Below, in pieces: positions 1 to 5,134 of a stretch of 5,851 nt of DNA. Both the position numbers and the translations under genes were made by a program. Source of the stretch: Rhizobiales bacterium UBA3584 (lineage in GTDB: Bacteria > Pseudomonadota > Alphaproteobacteria > Rhizobiales > Devosiaceae); contig DFMV01000082.1 in assembly GCA_002375765.1 (NCBI GenBank), positions 39,865 to 45,715 on the forward strand. The letters are read 5' to 3'. The notes beneath the pieces are model-generated. The model did no database searches. It was not told the origin of the DNA and was given only the letters and a program-made list of their open reading frames with translations. Within the stretch, counting starts at the first letter, position 1. Each line of letters begins with the position of its first letter.

Positions 1-516
1 CTCGATGAACTCGTGGCGATGGGGCAGTTCCTGGTCCTAAACAAGCGGCGCGGACGACCGTTCTGGCGATCTTTCTTCAAGGGCGACGCGCTGCCCGGCA
101 GCGGCGAGGACAAGCAACCCGGTTTCGATTCCGATCTCGGGGGCACGATCACGTCGGCGACCCGTGGGGTGACTGTACCGTGGACGCTCGTTGGAAGCGC
201 TGCCGTTGGCCTTTGGCTGATGTTCAGCCGTCTAGCGTTCGGTACCGAGCCACCGATGGCGGACAGCGATCATCTGGTCGGCGCGCTCATCGTCACCGTT
301 GCCGTGATGGCTATGGCGGAAGTCGCGCGGCCCTTGCGCTTCATCAACGTAGCCCTTGGGCTGTGGCTGATTGCGTCGCCCTGGCTGCTTATCGGCGCGG
401 CACCGCTCGCTTCGGGGGCAAGCGTTGTCACCGGCATTCTCCTGATCGGCCTTAGCCTGCCGCGCGGTCCGCGTAGTAAGGAGCATTACGGGGGCTGGGA
501 CCGCTACGTCGTGTGA
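1..516 (+). CDS. Vitamin K epoxide reductase-like / SPW repeat membrane protein, 3' end (partial)
   Basis: The reading frame is open from the first base (L-D-E-L before the GTG at 13), so the true start lies outside the window; GTG 13 is not the likely start. The first ~35 residues (DELVAMGQFL, then RRGRPFWRSFFKGDALPG) resemble the linker that follows the last helix of VKOR-domain proteins. The rest holds about four hydrophobic segments and one clear SPW motif (ALGLWLIASPWLL), the hallmark of the SPW membrane module, and ends in the typical GGWDRYVV tail. VKOR-family proteins reoxidise disulfide-forming partners in the membrane using quinone; the catalytic CxxC part would be upstream and is not visible. 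It converges on the broken merR gene 49 bp away. The SPW assignment is firm; the VKOR part rests on the linker only. Confidence 0.75.
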   Translation, partial: LDELVAMGQFLVLNKRRGRPFWRSFFKGDALPGSGEDKQPGFDSDLGGTITSATRGVTVPWTLVGSAAVGLWLMFSRLAFGTEPPMADSDHLVGALIVTVAVMAMAEVARPLRFINVALGLWLIASPWLLIGAAPLASGASVVTGILLIGLSLPRGPRSKEHYGGWDRYVV

Positions 517-533
517 GCCGTGAGAATCCGCGG

Positions 534-554
534 CTTGGTCGCGACATAACCAAG
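534..554. terminator. Possible hairpin between convergent genes
   Basis: Perfect 6-bp inverted repeat CTTGGT (534-539) and ACCAAG (549-554) with a 9-nt loop, lying in the 49-bp gap between two convergent genes. Neither side has a T-tract, so it is not a classical intrinsic terminator. The location is the main argument. Confidence 0.2.
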
Positions 555-565
555 AACGGCAATCA

Positions 566-974
566 TCAGCCCGGCGCCCGGCGGAGCACGCCGATAATCG
601 GGCAGTCGGCGGCCGTTCCGCCCTCACAGCGCGCGGCCGTATCGGCAAGCGAGCGCTCCCTGCGCCGAAGATCGGCAATCTTGAGCCGAATATGCTTCAG
701 ATGGGCGAGCGCCGCCTCTTGCACATCGCCGCAGGCGCAACTGCCTTCGACAAGCCCTAACAAATTGCGGATTTCGTCAAGGGTGAAGCCCAGCTCACAG
801 CTGCGCCGGATGAATACCAGCCGTTTCAGGCGCGCTGGAATAAAGCCGGTGGCCGCCTTCGGTGCGGGGTGGCGACGGAAAAAGCCCGATCCGTTCATAA
901 TAGCGGATCGTTTCGATATTGACGGCGGTTCGCTGTGACAGCTCCCCAATACCGAACTCCCGGTTCTGTGCCAA
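566..974 (-). pseudogene. MerR-family metal regulator, frameshifted
   Basis: Read from the TTG at 974, the frame gives a standard MerR N-terminus: FGIGELSQRT, then the helix VNIETIRYYERIGLFP and GGHRLYSS. Homology then jumps frame near 830-835. There the C-terminal part continues as ARLKRLVFIRR and GFTLDEIRNLLGL, then a cysteine region with CEGGTAADCPII. Restoring one CG dinucleotide in the GCGCGC run gives Y-S-S-A-R-L, the family's normal spacing between Tyr and the LKRL helix, and a 136-residue protein of normal MerR length. Reconstructed cysteines fall at 80, 82, 117 and 125, close to the metal-binding positions of mercury/lead/zinc MerR proteins. The TTG start is supported by AAGAGG at 981-986, 6 nt upstream. 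As written, the gene would give only the DNA-binding half plus a wrong tail. A sequencing error in the GC run is the alternative. Confidence 0.85.
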
Positions 975-980
975 AAATAA

Positions 981-986
981 CCTCTT
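981..986 (-). promoter_or_regulatory. Ribosome binding site of the broken merR
   Basis: AAGAGG on the minus strand, 6 nt before the TTG at 974. It decides this rare start; no ATG or GTG in frame fits the MerR N-terminus. It overlaps the -35 box of the divergent promoter. Confidence 0.6.
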
Positions 987-1015
987 GAATCTGAAGCCGC
1001 TACAGATTGCATCCT
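985..1015 (+). promoter_or_regulatory. MerR-type divergent promoter/operator, 19-bp spacer
   Basis: The -35 box is TTGAAT (985-990) and the -10-like box CATCCT (1010-1015). The spacer is CTGAAGCCGCTACAGATTG, 19 bp, the overlong spacing typical of promoters that MerR-family activators untwist. An imperfect dyad (989-1007, ATCTGAAGC / GCTACAGAT around one central base, 8 of 9 pairs) fills the spacer. It should drive the small cysteine protein and flavoprotein remnant to the right. On the other strand TAGGAT (1011-1016) could be the -10 box of merR itself, although I see no good -35 box for it. Confidence 0.65.
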
Positions 1016-1119
1016 ACAGCTTGAAGTTGACCGGATCGAGGGAAACTGGACGTGCTGCTGACCCTCGCAGTCTTCACCGGGATCACGATTGACGCTCTTT
1101 GGAGAAAGCAACGGACGAC

Positions 1120-1362
1120 ATGGCGGATTTTCAGAGCACTCTCATCTGTCCGCGCTGTGGGCACCAGGAAACCGAGATCATACCTACGGACGCATGCCAG
1201 TTCTTCTATGACTGCAAAGGCTGCGGCGCTGTCCTGAGCCCGCAAGAAGGCGATTGCTGCGTCTACTGCTCCTATGGATCAGCGCCGTGCCCGCCGATTC
1301 AGGAAGCTCGAAAAGGCGGTTCATCCGCGAACTGCTGCGCCGCTTCACTGGTTGGCGCGTGA
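1120..1362 (+). CDS. GDCCVxC-domain small cysteine-rich protein
   Basis: 80-residue protein with 11 cysteines. Residues 10-13 are CPRC and 32-35 CKGC, which look like a zinc-ribbon pair of knuckles; C26 lies between in TDACQFFYDC. Residues 44-50 read GDCCVYC followed by SYGSAPCPPIQ, the signature of the GDCCVxC family, which is annotated as a (seleno)protein family because some members carry selenocysteine. Here all positions are ordinary TGC codons. Such genes occur beside mercury/metal regulators; the biochemical role is not established, but metal or thiol binding is a reasonable inference. ATG 1120 is chosen because family members begin just before this ST-x-x-CPxCG segment; TTG 1099 would add seven residues. 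GGAG at 1101-1104 is rather far (15 nt). The stop overlaps the next start (TGATG), indicating translational coupling. Confidence 0.85.
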   Translation: MADFQSTLICPRCGHQETEIIPTDACQFFYDCKGCGAVLSPQEGDCCVYCSYGSAPCPPIQEARKGGSSANCCAASLVGA

Positions 1363-1607
1363 TGACGGAGAAGTTCGACCTGATCGTTAGTGGCACCGGA
1401 ACGGCTGCGCGCGTGGCGGCGATGCGCACCCGCGCGGCGGAGCGTTCCGTCGCACGGGTACTCGGCGCGCATCTGGTCGGCCCGCACGCCGATGAGGTCA
1501 TCAACCTGTTCGCGCTCGCGATCCGGCATGGCCTGATCGCAACGGCTCTCAAGCAGACGACGCTCGCCTATCCGACCGGAGCCTCTGACATCGGCTACAT
1601 GCTTTAG
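1362..1607 (+). pseudogene. Mercuric-reductase-like flavoprotein with internal in-frame deletion
   Basis: 81 residues that join the two ends of a pyridine nucleotide-disulfide oxidoreductase. Residues 1-26 (MTEKFDLIVSGTGTAARVAA...) are the N-terminal FAD-binding strand and glycine-rich loop, GxG at 11-13. From about residue 31, ARVLGAHLVGPHADEVINLF onward, the sequence is the C-terminal dimerisation domain, ending naturally in YPTGASDIGYML. Family members are about 450 residues, so roughly 370 are gone, including the redox cysteine pair, the NADPH domain and most of the FAD domain. The frame is kept across the junction (about nt 1440-1455). Catalysis is not possible. Its ATG overlaps the stop of the cysteine protein, so the miniprotein may still be translated by coupling. 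The parent was probably a mercuric reductase or a related metal-island flavoenzyme. Confidence 0.85.
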
Positions 1608-1726
1608 GAGCGCCGCCGTTTGGCCCCGATTTTGCGCGCGGCGCCTTCGATCTTGGCGTCCAGGACGAGCAGTCCATCCCGGTGACAAGGTAGCGGATGG
1701 ATTGGGCCGGCGGCGCTCATGCTCAT
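1604..1726 (-). pseudogene. Remnant of an HMA-domain metal transporter (P-type ATPase or HMA-CDF N-terminus)
   Basis: A 40-codon frame starts at ATG 1726, overlapping the stop of the ligase gene as ATGA. Its first residues are MSMSAAGP and its end AKIEGAARKIGAKRRRS. Between them the meaningful translation is one frame over: QSIRYLVTGMDCSS (about 1664-1707), the start of a heavy-metal-associated domain. Adding one C after the TG at 1661-1662 restores GMDCSSCDAKIEGAARK, an intact GMDCxxC metal site. So a +1 change before and a -1 change inside the motif cancel out, keeping the frame but destroying the metal-binding loop. Homology stops after ARKI, where a full protein would continue for hundreds of residues. 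It resembles the HMA domain of the transporter at 4241 (RYRVTGMDCPSCAAKIEKA). Whether the parent was an ATPase or a CDF cannot be told. Confidence 0.7.
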
Positions 1727-3084
1727 GCTCCTTCTCGGCATGGGATGATCGGGCGGACCTTGCCGCCGGGGGTTTGTTCAGGTGGCTCATCCCCCAGGTC
1801 GATGGTTATTCCGTCCAGTCCGTGCCTCGACAGAAGTTCCCGCAGACCTGTTTCCACCACTGGCCATACCGCTCCGGCATCCCGGGACAGCCGGAGACGT
1901 ATGCGAAGGGCGGACGGGGCAGTCTGGACCACCTGATAGAGATCTATGCCGGGAATAGGGTCCAACAAGGTGTAGAAGGCCAGCGGCGGCAACGTGACGA
2001 CCCGTCCGTCGGGCACTTCGAAACGGACCAGGTCCGCGGCCCGACCCTGGACCCGTATGGCCGGGAACGGCGATCCGCACGGGCATGGGTCTGGGCGCTC
2101 GAGTACACTGTCGCCCAAGTCGTAGCGGATGATGGGCTGCAGTCGGTTGGCCAGATTGCTGACCAATACGGTATGAGAGACCCGCCCCGGCGGAACAGGC
2201 TGGTGGTCGGCGTCGACCGGCTCGAAGGTGACCCAATCGCTGTTGACGTGCAGCCAACCGTGCTTGCAACTGAAGCTCAAGAAGGGCACCTCCGTGGAGG
2301 CATAGCTGTTCCCGACCTTGGCTCCGAACGCCGTGGCGATGCGACCGTATTCCTCCGGGGCAAGGCCCTCCGCCGAAATGGCGAGTAGAACTGGATTGAT
2401 GCGGAGCCGTCCTTGTTCCTGCTCGGTCGCAAGAAGAGCAGCGATGCTGGCATAAGGCGCCACAAGCACCGGGTGGAAGTCGTTCAGGGCCTTGACGAGT
2501 TCAGGTACGGGCTGGTGCACGGAAAGCTGCAGGACGCTCGATCGCCGGCGCCGTATCAGACCGGCGGCGGCAACCGCCGAGGCGAAGTGCCCGCCCTTGG
2601 CCATGACCATGGCCATGCGAGCTCGACCCAGGATGATCCGGAGCACGTCATGGACATTCAGCCAACTGGACAGCATCCGCATGGCGATGGCTTGGGTAAT
2701 CGCCATGGTACGCCCGTCAAGGAGGAATATCCCGCGGTGTCCGGTGGTGCCCGAAGTGGTGGCGAGAGTATATCCATGGAAGGGGGTACCGACCTTGGAT
2801 ACGTCGTCGGCAAACGCCTGCGCCTCGTTCATCCCTATGGCCGGATCGGTGACCCATTCATCGAAGGCGTCCATCAGCATCTTCTTGCTGGTGACCGGGA
2901 GTGCCGACAGTTCTACTGGACCTTGGGGCAGATCCCGATAGTGCCGGGCATAGAAACGGGAGTTCAAACGTGCGAACGCCACCATCTCCTGCAGCCGGCC
3001 CCGTTGCCGCCGCACGATCCCGGCCTTGCCTTCTTTCTTGGCACGGCGGATGTCGTACGCGAGAGCTAAGATATTCTCTCCCAA
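1723..3084 (-). CDS. PaaK-like (phenylacetate-CoA ligase family) AMP-forming ligase
   Basis: 453-residue intact protein of the adenylate-forming superfamily. Visible motifs in order: TTSGTTGHRG (109-118, phosphate-binding loop), SAEG (237-240), GNSYASTE (258-265, ATP/adenine motif), IIRYDLGD (318-325), CPCG (334-337, the paired cysteines usual in PaaK relatives), QGRAADLV (346-353, hinge) and TPGGKVRPI (438-446) with the likely C-terminal catalytic lysine. Such enzymes activate a carboxylic acid as acyl-AMP and usually pass it to CoA. The substrate cannot be read from sequence; the paa catabolic genes are absent, so phenylacetate is not implied. TTG 3084 is chosen because AAGGAGG lies 8 nt upstream and no better start exists. 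It is divergent from an intact MerR gene and carries a MerR-type promoter. Its stop overlaps the start of a metal-transporter remnant, so it formerly led an operon with that transporter. No truncation or frameshift is seen. Confidence 0.85.
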   Translation of the reverse strand: MGENILALAYDIRRAKKEGKAGIVRRQRGRLQEMVAFARLNSRFYARHYRDLPQGPVELSALPVTSKKMLMDAFDEWVTDPAIGMNEAQAFADDVSKVGTPFHGYTLATTSGTTGHRGIFLLDGRTMAITQAIAMRMLSSWLNVHDVLRIILGRARMAMVMAKGGHFASAVAAAGLIRRRRSSVLQLSVHQPVPELVKALNDFHPVLVAPYASIAALLATEQEQGRLRINPVLLAISAEGLAPEEYGRIATAFGAKVGNSYASTEVPFLSFSCKHGWLHVNSDWVTFEPVDADHQPVPPGRVSHTVLVSNLANRLQPIIRYDLGDSVLERPDPCPCGSPFPAIRVQGRAADLVRFEVPDGRVVTLPPLAFYTLLDPIPGIDLYQVVQTAPSALRIRLRLSRDAGAVWPVVETGLRELLSRHGLDGITIDLGDEPPEQTPGGKVRPIIPCREGA

Positions 3085-3092
3085 TTGGTGGC

Positions 3093-3099
3093 CCTCCTT
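3093..3099 (-). promoter_or_regulatory. Strong ribosome binding site of the PaaK-like ligase
   Basis: AAGGAGG on the minus strand, 8 nt before the TTG start at 3084. This near-consensus site is what fixes the rare start codon. Confidence 0.8.
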
Positions 3100-3116
3100 T
3101 CGATCCGTGTGACGTG

Positions 3117-3145
3117 TTGTGGTGCCACGATCAGGAGTCTACAAT
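3117..3145 (+). promoter_or_regulatory. Promoter of the intact merR-family gene
   Basis: TTGTGG (3117-3122) and TACAAT (3140-3145) with a 17-bp spacer form a good sigma70-type promoter. Its -10 box overlaps the opposing -10 box (3136-3141), and transcription would start around 3152, inside the MerR operator. MerR binding would therefore repress its own gene, the usual arrangement in this family. Confidence 0.6.
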
Positions 3146-3166
3146 CGGTAGTCACTACAGGAGCAA
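3136..3166 (-). promoter_or_regulatory. MerR-type activated promoter/operator for the PaaK-like ligase
   Basis: On the minus strand the -35 box is TTGCTC (3161-3166) and the -10 box TAGACT (3136-3141). The spacer CTGTAGTGACTACCGATTG is 19 bp, the overlong distance that MerR proteins correct on activation. A dyad GTAGT-C-ACTAC (3148-3158) sits in the spacer, of the CTxxAG / CTxxAG type seen at lead, zinc and related metal promoters. Transcription would start near 3129, leaving about a 45-nt leader. The -35 box overlaps the ribosome binding site of merR. Confidence 0.75.
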
Positions 3167-3174
3167 TAGGAAAA

Positions 3175-3570
3175 ATGCAGATCGGAGATCTGGCCCAGCG
3201 AACGGGCGTCAACATCGAAACTATCCGATATTACGAGCGGGTGGGCGTGCTCCCCCAGCCGGCACGTCTCGGCAATGGCCGGCGGATCTACGATGAAGCG
3301 GACGTCAGGCGCCTCGGATTCATCCGGCATGCCCGTGGCTTAGGATTCGATCTGCAGTCGGCACAGACCCTGCTGGCCTTGCAGGAGCACCCGCAGGCAT
3401 CCTGCGCCGACGCCAGCCGCATGGCACAGGCGCAACTGGACGAAGTTGAACGACGGATCGGCCGGCTCCAGAGTCTGCAGCTCGAACTGTCGAGGATTGT
3501 GACGGAATGCCAGAAAGGAGTGGTCGCGGAATGTCGGATCATCGAAGCGCTCAACGTGCCATCGCCTTGA
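3175..3570 (+). CDS. MerR-family metal-responsive transcriptional regulator
   Basis: 131-residue regulator. Residues 1-38 form the winged-helix DNA-binding part (MQIGDLAQRTGVNIETIRYY, then ERVGVLPQP), followed by the second helix pair VRRLGFIRHARGLGFDL (44-60), a long dimerisation coiled coil (about 78-112) and a C-terminal effector loop. Cysteines at 77, 112 and 120 match the three-cysteine pattern of mercury/lead/zinc MerR proteins (first-to-second spacing 35, as in MerR), with a loop one residue shorter than in Tn501 MerR. A thiophilic or transition metal is the likely effector, though which one cannot be said. ATG 3175 has CAGGAG 11 nt upstream (3158-3163) and begins exactly at the family N-terminus. 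It probably activates the divergent ligase gene and represses itself. Confidence 0.9.
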   Translation: MQIGDLAQRTGVNIETIRYYERVGVLPQPARLGNGRRIYDEADVRRLGFIRHARGLGFDLQSAQTLLALQEHPQASCADASRMAQAQLDEVERRIGRLQSLQLELSRIVTECQKGVVAECRIIEALNVPSP

Positions 3571-3839
3571 TCGCGGCCAGGCCGCCGCATGACGCGACCG
3601 GACACACCTGGCATCACTCCGACCCCTGCCGGCGCCCCGTCCAGGCTGCGCAACCACGACCAGCTCCACTTGGCCGGGCACTATTTTGCGCCAGCCTCAC
3701 CCAATAAGCATCGCATTTCTATCAGAACCGTCGCACCCGCATCGCTAAAGGCACTGCCTGACCTCGGATCCGCGCCGGTGTGCTGCCGAGGATGGTATCC
3801 ATAAAAAGGGAGCGCTGCGCCAGCAATAACCGGCTTGGA
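3571..3839. other. 269-bp gap between convergent regulators, no gene recognised
   Basis: Lies between the stops of the merR-type (+) and arsR-type (-) genes. Several frames are open on both strands, but none has a recognisable motif, good start or ribosome binding site. The only structure I can support is a possible terminator at its right side. No insertion-sequence ends or RNA gene were recognised. Confidence 0.5.
3801..3822 (-). terminator. Possible intrinsic terminator of the arsR-type gene
   Basis: On the minus strand, 18 nt after the arsR stop, GGCGC and GCTCC (3809-3821, three-base loop, one mismatch) are followed by C and five T (3803-3807). The stem is short, but position and T-tract fit an intrinsic terminator. 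Confidence 0.4.
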
Positions 3840-4193
3840 TCAGCTTGTGCCATAGTTCCCGCAGGTATCTAGGGCGCACGCGGTCTCCGTCAGCAGCTCG
3901 TCGCTAAGCAAAAACAGATCATTCAGACGTTGGTCGCTCAGGCGATAATGGACAAAACGGCCGCGCTGCTCGCCGGAGACGAGGCCGCATTCGCTGAGAC
4001 ACCGCAGATGGTTCGACGCGTTCGACTGCGACAGACCCGTGATCGCGACGATTTCGCCGACAGACAACGGCCGCGTGCGCAAAGCATCAAGAATTGACAA
4101 GCGCGAGGCATCGGCCAATCCCCGGAATAGCTTCGTACGCAGAGCAAAGGTTGTATCCTTGATCCGCTCCAGCACTTCGACATTACTAGACAT
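3840..4193 (-). CDS. ArsR/SmtB-family repressor, CmtR-like
   Basis: 117-residue winged-helix repressor. N-terminal helices (FALRTKLFRGLADASRLSIL, 16-35) are followed by the helix-turn-helix LSVGEIVAITGLSQSNASNH (43-62), then LRCLSECGLV and the wing EQRGRFVHYRLSD (75-87). Cysteines 65 and 69 in the recognition helix (C-x3-C) match the position of the two helix cysteines of the mycobacterial Cd/Pb sensor CmtR, and C106 or C111 in the C-terminal tail would be the third ligand. Metal binding should release DNA. ATG 4193 fits the family N-terminus but has no Shine-Dalgarno sequence; an in-frame GTG at 4202 (three residues longer) lies about one turn after a TATATA box and could be a leaderless start. 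It is divergent from the HMA-CDF transporter, its presumed target. Confidence 0.85.
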   Translation of the reverse strand: MSSNVEVLERIKDTTFALRTKLFRGLADASRLSILDALRTRPLSVGEIVAITGLSQSNASNHLRCLSECGLVSGEQRGRFVHYRLSDQRLNDLFLLSDELLTETACALDTCGNYGTS

Positions 4194-4214
4194 ATCAGTC
4201 ACGGATGATATATA
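4187..4214 (+). promoter_or_regulatory. Promoter and ArsR-type operator between arsR and the HMA-CDF gene
   Basis: TAGACA (4187-4192) and TATATA (4209-4214), 16 bp apart, form a plausible promoter for the transporter, with transcription starting about 20 nt before its ATG. A perfect 6-bp dyad, ATATCA (4192-4197) and TGATAT (4206-4211) separated by 8 bp, covers the spacer, so a bound repressor would block RNA polymerase. The same TATATA reads identically on the other strand and could also serve arsR. The dyad covers two bases of the arsR ATG. Confidence 0.55.
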
Positions 4215-4240
4215 GCCTCTCTCGAACAGGAAAGATAGCC

Positions 4241-5134
4241 ATGACAATAACAGCATCAGCGCACGATGCCGAGACCGCACGTTACCGCGTCACCGGCATG
4301 GATTGCCCCTCCTGCGCGGCTAAGATCGAGAAGGCAGTGCGCTCGGTTGGGGTGGACGAGGTAAAGGTTTCGACTGCCACGCAGATCATGACGTTGCACG
4401 TAAGCGACCCCGCGTCCTGCCTCCCGGAGGTCGAACGCGCTGTCAGCAGCATCGGATACCGGCTTGACCGTCTGGATGCGCCCGAAACCGACTCCGAGGG
4501 CGACATTGACGATCTGCCAAAGGACCTCTCGCACATTACGCCAGCCTACAAACGCGCGTTGTGGATCGTGGTCGTCCTCAATGTCGGCTACGGAATCGTT
4601 GAGATGTTCGGTGGCTTTATCTCTGGTTCGCAGGCGCTGAAGGCCGACGCACTCGATTTCCTGGGCGACGGCCTCATTACTTTTCTGGGCATTCTCGCCA
4701 TCGGGTGGAGCCTTGTTTGGCGTGCCCGTTCCGCCTTGATCCAAGGCCTTTTCCTTGGGGCGCTCGGACTTGGAGTCCTCGTAAACACGGCCTATCGCGT
4801 GCTGGTGCAGCAGCAGCCCGAGGCCGAGCTGATGGGCCTGTTCGCACTGGTCGCGCTCGTCGTCAATGTCGTTGCGGTTCTTCCATTGCTGCCCCACCGA
4901 ACCGGCGACGCGAATGTGCGGGCGGTCTGGCTGTTTTCGCGCAACGACGCGATCGGAAACGCAGCCGTCGTCGTGGCTGCGGGTCTGGTAGCTTGGACCG
5001 GAACAGCTTGGCCGGACCTCGTCGTCGCCGCCGTGATCGCCGGCCTGTTCCTGCAGTCGTCCTGGTCGATCATCCGCGACGCCCGCAGCGATTTGCGGGA
5101 AGCTTCGTCGACACGGCGGGGCGCTCCGGCATGA
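4241..5134 (+). CDS. HMA-domain fused cation diffusion facilitator (metal efflux)
   Basis: 297-residue membrane protein. Residues 13-80 are a heavy-metal-associated domain with the site GMDCPSC (19-25), of the kind found at the N-terminus of zinc/cadmium/lead ATPases. After an acidic linker (81-100) come six membrane segments of a CDF transporter, about 105-285. Helix 2 carries D139-x3-D143 (ALDFLGDG), matching the acidic pair of the CDF zinc site; helix 5 carries D236 in SRNDAIGN, while the residue four before it, usually His, is F232. The protein ends soon after helix 6 and lacks the cytoplasmic C-terminal CDF domain, so the HMA domain may replace it. Expected role: proton-coupled export of a divalent metal across the inner membrane. 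ATG 4241 is preceded by AGGAAA (4228-4233). Divergent from the arsR gene and probably repressed by it. Confidence 0.85.
   Translation: MTITASAHDAETARYRVTGMDCPSCAAKIEKAVRSVGVDEVKVSTATQIMTLHVSDPASCLPEVERAVSSIGYRLDRLDAPETDSEGDIDDLPKDLSHITPAYKRALWIVVVLNVGYGIVEMFGGFISGSQALKADALDFLGDGLITFLGILAIGWSLVWRARSALIQGLFLGALGLGVLVNTAYRVLVQQQPEAELMGLFALVALVVNVVAVLPLLPHRTGDANVRAVWLFSRNDAIGNAAVVVAAGLVAWTGTAWPDLVVAAVIAGLFLQSSWSIIRDARSDLREASSTRRGAPA

Noticed and set aside
232..678. Minus-strand open frame across the end of the SPW protein and the start of the merR remnant
   Set aside because: Overlaps two recognised genes in another frame and has no motif.
1249..1272. Selenocysteine codon in the GDCCVxC motif
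   Set aside because: All cysteine positions are TGC and no TGA occurs in the motif, so this is the standard cysteine form.
1702..2388. Long plus-strand open frame opposite the ligase gene, and another at 2413-3069
   Set aside because: Antisense to a gene with many in-order motifs; their translations show no recognisable domain. High-GC shadow frames.
3113..3129. Inverted repeat around GTGGTGCCAC as a second operator
   Set aside because: Short and imperfect; it coincides with the -35 box of merR and the start of the ligase leader, and the 3142-3160 dyad explains the regulation better.
3085..3174. N-terminal extension of the intact MerR
   Set aside because: The frame is open upstream but would run through the promoter and operator; ATG 3175 fits both the family start and a ribosome binding site.
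3589..3804. Possible small proline-rich gene in the 269-bp gap
   Set aside because: No ribosome binding site, no recognised motif, and high-GC non-coding DNA easily gives such frames.
4256..4897. Minus-strand open frame across the HMA-CDF gene
   Set aside because: Shadow of the clear HMA-CDF coding sequence; its product has no domain signature.
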